From: Betaproteobacteria bacterium
GTDB lineage: Bacteria > Pseudomonadota > Gammaproteobacteria > Burkholderiales > Rhodocyclaceae
Assembly: GCA_028868235.1 (NCBI GenBank)
Contig: JAGWUW010000061.1
Coordinates: 1 to 10,038, forward strand
Direction of reading: 5' to 3'
Length of the DNA stretch: 10,038 nucleotides
A program made the position numbers and the translations under genes. Of the stretch, positions 1 to 7,058 are shown piece by piece. The notes under the pieces were generated by a model. That model searched no databases and had not been told where the DNA came from. It saw only the letters and a list, made by a program, of their open reading frames with translations. Numbering within the stretch: the first letter of the stretch is position 1; each line of letters begins with the position of its first letter.

Positions 1-12
1 CCGCTTTCCGCC

Positions 13-41
13 GTGACGTTTAGCCACTCCACCCGTAGAAT
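13..41 (+). promoter_or_regulatory. Candidate sigma-70 promoter of ilvA
   Basis: A GTGACG hexamer (13-18) and a TAGAAT hexamer (36-41) are separated by 17 bp and match the -35 and -10 consensus at 4/6 and 5/6 positions. Transcription would start near 48, leaving a leader of about 23 nt before the ATG at 71. The leader is too short for an attenuator with a leader peptide. The bases before it may include the tail of an upstream gene, but too little is visible to say. Confidence 0.4.
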
Positions 42-70
42 CTCCCTTTTGCTTGAATGAGTTGCGCTCC

Positions 71-1603
71 ATGCACCCGGATTATCTCGAAAAAGTTCTC
101 AATGCACAGGTTTATGACGTGGCTGTCGAAACGCCCCTCGACCTGGCCAGCAACCTTTCCACCCGGGTCGGCAACAAGATTTTGTTGAAGCGCGAGGACA
201 TGCAGCCGGTGTTTTCCTTCAAGCTGCGCGGCGCCTACAACAAGATTGCCAGTTTGTCGCCAGAAAAGCTCAAGCGCGGTGTTATCTGTGCCTCAGCCGG
301 CAACCATGCGCAAGGTGTCGCTCTGTCGGCGGCCAGGCTGGGTTGCCGGGCGGTCATCGTTATGCCGGAATCGACACCGGACATCAAGATTGATGCGGTC
401 CGCCGTCGCGGCGGCGAGGTTGTGCTCGCCGGCTCATCCTACGACGATGCCTACGCCAAGGCACTGGAACTGGAAAAAGTCGAAAAACTGACCTTCGTCC
501 ATCCCTTCGACGATCCGGAAGTCATCGCCGGGCAAGGCACCGTGGCCATGGAAATCCTTCGGCAGCATTCGCGCCACAACGGACCGATCCACGCCGTCTT
601 CTGCGCCATAGGCGGCGGGGGGCTAGCCGCTGGAGTAGCGGCCTACATCAAGCGCCTGCGCCCGGAGATCAAGGTCATCGGGGTGGAGACATTCGACGCT
701 GATGCGATGAAACAGTCGCTCGCCGCAGGTAAGCGCGTGCGCCTCAACCAGGTCGGGCTGTTCGCCGACGGCACTGCCGTCAAATTCGTCGGCGAAGAAA
801 CCTTCCGCCTGTGCAAGGAATATCTTGACGAAGTCATTCTGGTTGATACCGACGCTATCTGCGCCGCGATAAAGGATGTTTTCGAGGATACCCGCTCCAT
901 TCTCGAACCATCCGGTGCGCTGGCCGTTGCCGGCGCCAAGGAATATGCCCGGCAGCACAAGCTCAAGGATAAGAATCTGGTCGCCGTAACCTCCGGCGCC
1001 AATATGAACTTCGACCGCCTGCGCTTCGTTTCCGAGCGTGCCGAATTCGGCGAACGTCGCGAGGCGGTCTTCGCCGTCACACTCCCCGAGAAACCGGGCG
1101 CCTACAAGAAGTTCCTGGCGCTGATCGGCAACCGCAATATCACAGAATTCAACTACCGCTATCACACCGCCAACGAAGCCCACGTCTATGTCGGAGTTCA
1201 AGTGGCTGACCGCAAGGAGTCGCTGAAACTCGTGGAGAGCCTACAGAAGCACGGCTATCCAACGCTCGACCTGTCCGACGACGAAATGGCCAAGAACCAT
1301 ATTCGGCACATGGTCGGAGGCCACGCCCCCGCGGTCTGCGAGAAGGGTCTGAAAGAACTCGTCTACCGTTTCGAATTCCCGGAACGGCCAGGGGCCTTGA
1401 TGAATTTCCTGACCCAGATGAGTGCCGGCTGGAATATCAGCCTGTTCCATTACCGCAATCACGGTGCCGACTACGGCCGCGTGCTGGTCGGCATGCAGGT
1501 TCCGCCGGTAGAAATGACCGAATTCAAGGCCTTTTTGAAGAATCTCGGCTACGCCCACTGGGACGAGAGCGCCAATCCGGCCTACAAGCTATTTCTCGGC
1601 TAG
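71..1603 (+). CDS. ilvA: Threonine ammonia-lyase, biosynthetic (threonine dehydratase)
   Basis: PLP enzyme that deaminates L-threonine to 2-oxobutanoate and ammonia, the committed cytoplasmic step of isoleucine synthesis. At 510 residues it matches the long biosynthetic form (E. coli IlvA is 514) and not the short catabolic TdcB type. The N-terminal catalytic domain carries SFKLRGAY with the Schiff-base Lys at about residue 51, a SAGNHAQG loop, and the glycine-rich phosphate loop GGGGLAAG at about 181-188. Two C-terminal ACT-like regulatory modules follow at about 330-405 and 425-500, each with a PEKPGA/PERPGA turn, so feedback inhibition by isoleucine is expected from the family. The reading frame extends upstream to a TTG at 53, but the ATG at 71 aligns with known N-termini and suits the candidate promoter better. 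No strong Shine-Dalgarno is visible. The gene faces azlD, with 14 bp between the stop codons. Confidence 0.96.
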   Translation: MHPDYLEKVLNAQVYDVAVETPLDLASNLSTRVGNKILLKREDMQPVFSFKLRGAYNKIASLSPEKLKRGVICASAGNHAQGVALSAARLGCRAVIVMPESTPDIKIDAVRRRGGEVVLAGSSYDDAYAKALELEKVEKLTFVHPFDDPEVIAGQGTVAMEILRQHSRHNGPIHAVFCAIGGGGLAAGVAAYIKRLRPEIKVIGVETFDADAMKQSLAAGKRVRLNQVGLFADGTAVKFVGEETFRLCKEYLDEVILVDTDAICAAIKDVFEDTRSILEPSGALAVAGAKEYARQHKLKDKNLVAVTSGANMNFDRLRFVSERAEFGERREAVFAVTLPEKPGAYKKFLALIGNRNITEFNYRYHTANEAHVYVGVQVADRKESLKLVESLQKHGYPTLDLSDDEMAKNHIRHMVGGHAPAVCEKGLKELVYRFEFPERPGALMNFLTQMSAGWNISLFHYRNHGADYGRVLVGMQVPPVEMTEFKAFLKNLGYAHWDESANPAYKLFLG

Positions 1604-1617
1604 GTCGCCAGCCCACT

Positions 1618-1944
1618 TCAGGTCATCCAGGCCTGGGCGGTCCACAATGCCAGCATGCCGGTGGCGATAGTCGCCAACACGCTGCGCGTCACTCGGGCAA
1701 CGAGCAGGGCGACCAACGCCGCCCACATACGGGGGTTGTCTGACGCCAGGCTGATATTCCCATTGAGCGAGAAAATCTCCTGCGCGATCAGTGCGCCGAG
1801 GATGGCGGGTGGAACATAGCGCAAAACGGCGGCAATGCGCGGGTCATTAGGCAGGTGATGGCCAAAGGCGATAAACGACAAACGGATCAGGAAGGTCACC
1901 AACCCACAGGCGGCCATAATCATCAGTAATACGCTTGTACTCAT
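1618..1944 (-). CDS. azlD: AzlD-family branched-chain amino acid transport subunit
   Basis: Small (108 aa) integral membrane protein of the AzlD family, the partner of AzlC. In E. coli the equivalent pair YgaZ/YgaH exports valine. In Bacillus, azlCD confers 4-azaleucine resistance. Hydrophobic stretches lie at about residues 3-27, 40-58 and 74-104, and the family-like LRYVPPAILGALIA segment sits at about 41-54. Its ATG overlaps the azlC stop codon as ATGA (1941-1944), so translation is probably coupled to azlC. An AAAAAAGG run directly abuts the ATG and makes a poor independent ribosome site. Substrate is inferred from the family and from the neighbouring ilvA. Confidence 0.9.
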   Translation of the reverse strand: MSTSVLLMIMAACGLVTFLIRLSFIAFGHHLPNDPRIAAVLRYVPPAILGALIAQEIFSLNGNISLASDNPRMWAALVALLVARVTRSVLATIATGMLALWTAQAWMT

Positions 1945-2663
1945 CCTTTTTTATGGTCGAAGCGGCACATGAATAGGCCGCAGGCAATGCCGAACGTCGC
2001 TGCCACCAGCAAACCGAGTTTGTGCGGCAAGAGCATTGCCGGCATCACGGCGATGGCAGCGACAGTTGCCGCCCAGGCATCGCTTTGCCCATGAACCGAC
2101 AGTACCAACAGAGCAATGAAGGTCAGCGCAATGGAAAAATCGAGTGACCAGTCGCCCGGAATCGCTGCACCCATCAAAACACCGGTCAATGTAGATAACT
2201 GCCAGCCAACCCATAGGGTGACGCCGGTACCGAGCAGAAAATAGTGGCGATGCGGCGTGACCGGGCCATCACGCAGTCTCTTGATCGCCGCGGCAAACGC
2301 CTCGTCGGTCAGTAGGTAGGCAAGCAACAACTTCCAGCGCCAGGGCTGTTCTCTCAGATATTCGGCGACCGCTGCGCTATACAGCAGATGGCGTAGGTTA
2401 ACTATACCCACGGTCGTCACCGTAACGCTGGCAGGAGTTGCCGCTCCCCACAGCTGGGCAAATACCACCTGAGAAGAACCGCCAAAAATCAATGATGAAC
2501 TGACCACCACTGCCCAGTCCGGAATACCGACTGCCAAACCGAGTACCCCAAAGATCAATCCGAACGGAACCACGCCAAGCAATAAGGGCAATTCGGCGCG
2601 TACCCCCGCCAGAAACTCATTTTGGCGGGAGTTTGCATGTAAGGGTAATGAAGAAGAAAGCAT
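1941..2663 (-). CDS. azlC: AzlC-family branched-chain amino acid permease
   Basis: Large subunit (240 aa) of an AzlCD/YgaZH-type exporter in the inner membrane. Family hallmarks are visible: EFLAGVRAELPLLLGVVPFG at about residues 16-35, a GGSSQ motif at about 61-65, NLRHLLYSAA at about 89-98 and LLTDE at about 117-121, followed by further hydrophobic helices to the C-terminus. The start at 2663 adds about 15 residues before the conserved region. Its ribosome site is weak (GGCGG close to the ATG), so the exact start is uncertain. It is the first gene of a two-gene operon with azlD. It is transcribed divergently from the nucleotidyltransferase-like gene, across a region containing two identical operator-like inverted repeats, which suggests local repression or induction. 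No regulator gene of the Lrp/AzlB type is visible beside it. Confidence 0.93.
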   Translation of the reverse strand: MLSSSLPLHANSRQNEFLAGVRAELPLLLGVVPFGLIFGVLGLAVGIPDWAVVVSSSLIFGGSSQVVFAQLWGAATPASVTVTTVGIVNLRHLLYSAAVAEYLREQPWRWKLLLAYLLTDEAFAAAIKRLRDGPVTPHRHYFLLGTGVTLWVGWQLSTLTGVLMGAAIPGDWSLDFSIALTFIALLVLSVHGQSDAWAATVAAIAVMPAMLLPHKLGLLVAATFGIACGLFMCRFDHKKG

Positions 2664-2697
2664 ACCGCCATGCTAGCTGAAACAGCCCCACGTCCAC

Positions 2698-2725
2698 ACA
2701 TTATCCTGATTACCCAATTCAATAA
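2698..2725 (-). promoter_or_regulatory. Candidate promoter of azlCD
   Basis: Read on the minus strand, TTATTG (complement of 2720-2725), a 16-bp spacer and TAATGT (complement of 2698-2703) form a plausible promoter. An overlapping GATAAT (complement of 2700-2705) is an alternative -10. Transcription would begin near 2691, about 28 nt before the azlC ATG. The inverted repeat at 2710-2740 covers the spacer and the -35, as expected for a repressor site. Confidence 0.3.
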
Positions 2726-2740
2726 TTTTCCATTGGGTAA
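2710..2740. promoter_or_regulatory. Operator-like inverted repeat, copy 1
   Basis: TTACCCAA (2710-2717) and its exact reverse complement TTGGGTAA (2733-2740) are separated by 15 bp. Counting the next pair, the arms are 9 bp (TTACCCAAT/ATTGGGTAA). The half-site centres are 23 bp apart, about two helical turns, so a dimer could contact both on one face of the DNA. The element lies 47 bp upstream of azlC and overlaps its candidate promoter. The protein that binds it is unknown. Confidence 0.65.
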
Positions 2741-2761
2741 CAAATCAAGCGACACTGTTAT
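2733..2761 (+). promoter_or_regulatory. Candidate promoter of the nucleotidyltransferase-like gene
   Basis: TTGGGT (2733-2738), a 17-bp spacer and TGTTAT (2756-2761) match the sigma-70 consensus at 3/6 and 4/6 positions. The start point would be near 2768, inside the second inverted repeat. The -35 coincides with the right arm of the first repeat and the -10 abuts the left arm of the second, so a bound protein would block polymerase. Confidence 0.35.
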
Positions 2762-2794
2762 TACCCAACGAAATCATGTTTAATTGGGTAATAA
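2758..2794. promoter_or_regulatory. Operator-like inverted repeat, copy 2
   Basis: TTATTACCCAA (2758-2768) and TTGGGTAATAA (2784-2794) form a perfect 11-bp inverted repeat with a 15-bp spacer. Its core, TTACCCAA-N15-TTGGGTAA, is identical in arms and spacing to copy 1 and displaced by exactly 51 bp, close to five helical turns. It spans the start of the + strand gene: it encloses the alternative ATG at 2776 and ends on the first base of the ATG at 2794. The GGG at 2786-2788 in its right arm may also serve as a weak ribosome site. In RNA it could form a stem hiding that start. Confidence 0.7.
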
Positions 2795-3813
2795 TGGAAG
2801 CCACGCCCGTACATTTTCGCCAGGAAGCTGCTTTTTGCGCCCAATATAGCGAGCTTAAAAAGCGGACACTAACCGCTGGTGCCTTGCTGCCTGGCACACC
2901 AGGGACTCTGCATCGACGGAAAGGGACCGGCTACGCCTACTGGTATCGCATCTACTACTCTACCCCTGGCCGACAAGCAGAAACACTGGTAGGCCGTGAG
3001 AACGACACTGCAGCAGAAACGAGCATGCGTCAACGAATGGACTTTGCCGCATGGAGCAGCAGGCAGGTGGTCACCTTGCGCAAACTGGGCTTCCAGGTCG
3101 CCGACAAAACCCTCGCCCGTGTTCTCGTCGAACTCCACAATCTGGGGGCTTTTTCGGCCGGCCTGATAGTCGTCGGTGCCTTGAGCCATATGGCTTGGCT
3201 GAATGAATTGGGCATCGTTGTCAGACTTCGTCAGGAAACCGCGCGTTTGCCCTCCGGGCAACCCGGTCTTGAACTTGGCGCTCCCGACACTTTCCTCAAG
3301 TCACCGTTAGCCAGCAAGCTACCAATTGCCCGGGGAGAAGAGCCATCAGGCCTCAGTGCTCGGATTCCTGGAGTGGAGGGTTTGAGCATCGAATTCCATA
3401 CTCCCGGCAACGATATGATTGTCGAGGTGGCGGGTGTCGATGGTCAGTGGACAGCACGCGCCGATCCCAATTATGACTATCTGCTCACAGCCCCTGAATC
3501 CGGGGCTTTGCTGGCCGGCGGCCATTGTATCCCGGTGCTGTTGCCGCAAGCGGCGCGCTTGGTCTGGCATACGCTCTTCCTGAGTAACCAGGCGCACCGA
3601 TTGCCCGTACAGGCAAGTAAGGATCGCCAGCGGTCACTGGTCTTGGCCGCGGCCGTCATGGAGCACGACCCCTGGGCCTTGCTCACGGCTTGGGAACAAG
3701 CTCCGCCCGCCATGGCCGCTTCACTGCGTCCCCTCCGCGCAACACTGCTAGCCAGCCTTGGCCCCCTTCCAGAACTATACGACTTGTTCAATGACTGCCT
3801 ACGCAGCAGCTGA
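2794..3813 (+). CDS. GSU2403/NTP_transf_8-like nucleotidyltransferase-fold protein, apparently lacking the catalytic DxD
   Basis: A 339-residue soluble protein whose order of motifs resembles the GSU2403 (NTP_transf_8) family, judged from memory of the family. It has an aromatic segment GYAYWYRIYY at about 46-55, an LRKLGF...LVELHNLGAFSAGLIVVGALSHMAW helix-turn-strand at about 95-135 (family: a Gly-rich LVGTHAF strand), SIEFHTPG at about 198-205, and a C-terminal helical part with KDRQRSLVLAAAVM at about 276-289. Where relatives have a T-x-DID-type metal-binding motif shortly after the Gly-rich strand, this protein reads LRQETARLPSG (about 145-155) with no Asp-x-Asp. Activity is therefore doubtful. 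The ATG at 2794 is preferred over 2776, because the earlier one lies inside an operator-like repeat, has no ribosome site and would follow the predicted transcript start by only about 8 nt. It is a single-gene unit with no AbiEi-like antitoxin beside it. Its role is unknown. Confidence 0.62.
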   Translation: MEATPVHFRQEAAFCAQYSELKKRTLTAGALLPGTPGTLHRRKGTGYAYWYRIYYSTPGRQAETLVGRENDTAAETSMRQRMDFAAWSSRQVVTLRKLGFQVADKTLARVLVELHNLGAFSAGLIVVGALSHMAWLNELGIVVRLRQETARLPSGQPGLELGAPDTFLKSPLASKLPIARGEEPSGLSARIPGVEGLSIEFHTPGNDMIVEVAGVDGQWTARADPNYDYLLTAPESGALLAGGHCIPVLLPQAARLVWHTLFLSNQAHRLPVQASKDRQRSLVLAAAVMEHDPWALLTAWEQAPPAMAASLRPLRATLLASLGPLPELYDLFNDCLRSS

Positions 3814-4046
3814 CTTGCCAATTTTTAGGCCACACCTCGCTAGCAAACACCTTCTAGTTATATCGATGTGAAAATTCATTCCTTTTAGACACCGAAATCC
3901 CTGTCTAGACTTCAGTCATGAAGAATCTGTCGATTGAATGACATCACCCAATGCTTGAGATCACCGCCAACACCGCCAGGCTGATTAGGCAGCGCATTGG
4001 TGGCACGCATATCAACATTTGCCACCCTGGTTTGCACCTCCGTTCC

Positions 4047-4081
4047 CGGTTCGGCGAACCGTTGGCAAGCTGCCAGCCAAC
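4047..4081. promoter_or_regulatory. Palindrome cluster upstream of cysK, possible activator site
   Basis: CGGTTCGGCGAACCG (4047-4061) is palindromic apart from its central base, with 7-bp arms. It is followed at once by GTTGGC (4061-4066) paired with GCCAAC (4076-4081), within which TGGCA-AGC-TGCCA (4063-4075) forms an alternative shorter hairpin. Relative to the likely start near 4116, these sit at about -62 and -45, the usual range for a LysR-type activator such as CysB. Assignment to CysB is an inference from the gene regulated, not from a recognised consensus. Confidence 0.35.
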
Positions 4082-4109
4082 CCACAATTTACCGAGAAAC
4101 CCCTACAAT
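4081..4109 (+). promoter_or_regulatory. Candidate cysK promoter
   Basis: TACAAT at 4104-4109 matches the -10 consensus at 5/6 positions. The hexamer 17 bp upstream, CCCACA (4081-4086), is a poor -35 (3/6), which fits a promoter that depends on an activator. The leader before the cysK ATG would be about 20 nt. Confidence 0.4.
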
Positions 4110-4135
4110 CGCACATCCTCCAACGGAGTCCGTCC

Positions 4136-5064
<929 letters not shown>

Positions 5065-5068
<4 letters not shown>

Positions 5069-6195
5069 GCCGCTTCGACACCCCCATCGACCGGCGCGAT
5101 ACCGACTCCATCAAATGGGGCAAGTACGCCGGTCGCGATATTCTGCCACTATGGGTCGCCGACATGGATTTCGCGGCCCCCCCGGCAGTGCTCGACGCGC
5201 TCCACCGGCGCATCGAGCACGGTGTCTTCGGTTACGGCGGCCCCTGGCCATCACTGACGGAGTCAGTGCTCGCTCACCTTAAAAACGAATACGCCTGGGC
5301 CATAAATCCAGAATGGATCGTCTGGTTACCAGGCTTGGTTACTGGCCTGAACGTCGCCTGCCGGGCCATAGATGGCGAAGTACTGACGGCGACGCCTGTC
5401 TATCCACCTTTCCTGTCAGCCCCATATTTCTCAGGCCGCAAGCTGAACCGTTTCGCCCTGACCTACTCGAACAATCGCTGGCAATGGGACATGACCGCGC
5501 TGCAACAAGCAACGAGCGCCGCAAGCAAGCTTTTCCTGCTCTGCCACCCCCACAACCCAGTTGGCCGGTGTTGGGAACGCGACGAATTGCGCGCCTTGGC
5601 CGAGCACGCCGAAGCCAACGATCTGATTGTCTGCTCCGACGAAATCCATTGCGGCCTGATCCTCGATACCGACAAGCGCCACACCCCTTTTGCCAGTCTG
5701 TCCCCAGAAATCGCCCAGCGTACCATCACGCTCATGGCGCCATCGAAAACATTCAACATTCCTGGCCTCGGCTGCGCCTTCGCGGTCATCGCCAATCACA
5801 CCTTACGCCGACGGTTTGAACAGGCTATGCACGGCATCGTCCCGCATGTCAATGTACTTGGCTTGGCCGCCTGCGAAGCAGCTTTCCGCAACGGCCGCGA
5901 CTGGCACCGGGAATTGCTCGCCTACCTCGCCGGTAACCGCGACCGGGTGAGCGAGGTGATCGCCAACGTCCCCGGCGTACATATGGCACACGTCGAAGCA
6001 ACCTACCTAGCCTGGCTGGACGTCCGCCCCCTGAATCAGGACAACCCGGCTGCCCATTTCGAAGCAAACGGCATCGGCCTCTCCAATGGGGCCGATTTTG
6101 GTGCTCCCGGTTGGTTACGCCTTAATTTCGGCTGCCCAAGGGTGACGCTGGACGAGGCCCTGCACCGTTTGGCTCAGGCCTGCTACAAGGCATGA
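5065..6195 (+). CDS. patB: PatB/MalY-type C-S lyase (cystathionine beta-lyase, aminotransferase fold I)
   Basis: Fold-type I PLP enzyme of the MalY/PatB group (376 aa). Such enzymes cleave the C-S bond of cystathionine and related cysteine conjugates, giving a thiol such as homocysteine plus pyruvate and ammonia. Motifs in order: an N-terminal [19 protein letters not shown] at about 18-36, CHPHNPVGR at about 160-168, SDEIHCGL at about 191-198 (the Asp that contacts the PLP ring nitrogen), and [11 protein letters not shown] at about 225-235 with the Schiff-base Lys at about 228. The C-terminal [14 protein letters not shown] contains the carboxylate-binding Arg. Translation starts at GTG, whose GTGA overlaps the cysK stop by 4 bp, and a GAGG sits unusually close, so coupling to cysK is likely. 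A pure aminotransferase role is possible but less likely given the motif set and the cysK linkage. The symbol is by family and the exact substrate is not shown. Confidence 0.85.
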
Positions 6196-6482
6196 ATAGC
6201 TACTCGCTGACCCTGGCAATCCTGCTCGCCGCATCCATTTTGCAAATATGGGGAAGCGCACTGGCCATCGAGGCCATTCTGCACCACAAGCAGGATGGCA
6301 GACTACATCGTATCTGGCTGGCCGTAGCCGGTACCGCCATGCTACTCGCGCTGCACGATGGTTACGCTCTGGAGCTGGCCTTGCGTACAGGGCTGTACGA
6401 CCTGCGCCAGGCCGTTCTGGTCGGCCTCGTTGCGCTATTAATGAGCTTCGTGATCCACGGCTTCAGGCACCAGGAAGCCTGA
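6192..6482 (+). CDS. Small three-helix inner-membrane protein, unknown function
   Basis: A 96-residue hydrophobic protein that I do not recognise. Likely membrane segments are at about residues 5-28, 40-57 and 72-90, with basic, polar loops between them (HHKQDGRLHR at 31-40) and a short charged tail FRHQEA. A His-Asp pair (HDGYALELALRTGLYDLRQ) lies between helices two and three. The ATG overlaps the stop of the C-S lyase gene as ATGA (6192-6195), so it is probably the third member of the cysK operon and co-translated. That coupling, along with sustained hydrophobic periodicity, argues it is real. Its last 20 bp overlap the 3' end of the convergent folate gene. A role in transport or sensing linked to sulfur amino acids would be a guess. 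Confidence 0.75.
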   Translation: MNSYSLTLAILLAASILQIWGSALAIEAILHHKQDGRLHRIWLAVAGTAMLLALHDGYALELALRTGLYDLRQAVLVGLVALLMSFVIHGFRHQEA

Positions 6483-7044
6483 GCGCCTCGGCTTCGGTAA
6501 CCAGCCAGTCCAGCCTCTGATCGTGGCTTTCCGGCCGAATGGTCGGCAAGCGGTTAGTCTCGAAACCCACCCCAACAGCCAGTGGGCGAGGGAAGCTCGC
6601 TGCCAGGGTGCGATCGAAATAGCCACCGCCGTAACCGAGGCGATATCCATCGGCATCGAATCCGTTGAGGGGCAGGAGCAACATATCGGGCTTAACGAAT
6701 TCGCCGGCCACCGGGGTCGGAATCCCATAGCGATCTATTTCCAGCGGCGTGTCAGGGGTCCATAGCCGGAAAGCCAGCGAGGCATTCTCGTTGACTACGA
6801 CCGGCAAGGCAGCCTTGGCACCACAGGTCAACCAATGGGCAACGATCGCCCGAACATCTGGTTCATGCTTGATCGGCCAGCAAAACGCAACGATGTGCGG
6901 TACTGGCAGGGCACTCCGCAGATGGTCAACGATGCGTGCCGACAAGGCGTCGTGCTCGGCATCGCTCATTGCCGCCCGTCGGGCCACCATGTCGCGCCTC
7001 AATGCTCGGCGCCAGCCCGTGTTATCCTCATTCGCTTCTTGCAT
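6463..7044 (-). CDS. 5-formyltetrahydrofolate cyclo-ligase (5,10-methenyltetrahydrofolate synthetase)
   Basis: ATP-dependent cytoplasmic enzyme that returns 5-formyltetrahydrofolate to the one-carbon pool as 5,10-methenyltetrahydrofolate. It is the YgfA/Fau/MTHFS family, 193 residues, the usual bacterial length. Evidence is the basic N-terminal helix WRRALRRDMVARR (about 11-23), the VAFCWPIKHEPDV segment (about 52-64), LLLPLNGFDADGYRLGYGGGYFDR (about 122-145) with the hallmark GYGGGYFDR nucleotide/folate loop, and the C-terminal ESHDQRLDWLVTE. The ATG ending at 7044 is chosen, but the preceding codon is an in-frame GTG (7045-7047) that could also start. No good ribosome site is visible. In many bacteria this gene follows ssrS (6S RNA) or zapA, but here it is divergent from slt. 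Confidence 0.94.
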   Translation of the reverse strand: MQEANEDNTGWRRALRRDMVARRAAMSDAEHDALSARIVDHLRSALPVPHIVAFCWPIKHEPDVRAIVAHWLTCGAKAALPVVVNENASLAFRLWTPDTPLEIDRYGIPTPVAGEFVKPDMLLLPLNGFDADGYRLGYGGGYFDRTLAASFPRPLAVGVGFETNRLPTIRPESHDQRLDWLVTEAEALRLPGA

Positions 7045-7058
7045 CACCGTAATCTAGC

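Larger units (their letters stand above)
3814..4135. other. Intergenic region upstream of cysK
   Basis: No convincing gene lies in these 322 bp. The first third (about 3820-3940) is AT-rich and contains TAGACA-N10-TGTCTA (3886-3907), immediately continued as the 8-bp palindrome GTCTAGAC (3903-3910 region). A partly repeated CACCGCCA occurs twice at about 3962-3978. GGTGGCA (3999-4005) pairs with TGCCACC (4020-4026) across 14 nt. Denser palindromes follow at 4047-4081 and a -10-like TACAAT at 4104-4109. No Rho-independent terminator (GC stem plus T run) was found after the preceding gene, and no tRNA fold was recognised. Confidence 0.6.

Noticed and set aside
53..70. TTG start for ilvA six codons upstream of the ATG
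   Set aside because: It would leave almost no leader after the likely transcript start and does not match the N-terminus expected from the family; the ATG at 71 does.
623..1201. Antisense frame of 192 codons inside ilvA
   Set aside because: Shadow of the ilvA reading frame with no domain signature or ribosome site.
2555..2755. 66-codon - strand frame across the divergent promoter region
   Set aside because: It overlaps azlC out of frame and runs through both the promoter and an inverted repeat; no evidence of coding.
2710..2794. CRISPR-like or tandem repeat reading of the four TTACCCAA/TTGGGTAA half-sites
   Set aside because: Only four 8-bp half-sites in inverted pairs, with no spacers of array type; operator geometry explains them better.
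3990..4080. tRNA or small structured RNA in the spacer before cysK
   Set aside because: The GGTTCGGCGAACC segment faintly recalls a T-arm, but no acceptor, D or anticodon arm can be laid out around it.
4019..4135. In-frame 39-residue N-terminal extension of cysK
   Set aside because: The extension has no family counterpart and covers palindromes and a -10-like element, and the ATG at 4136 has a well-placed AACGGAG ribosome site.
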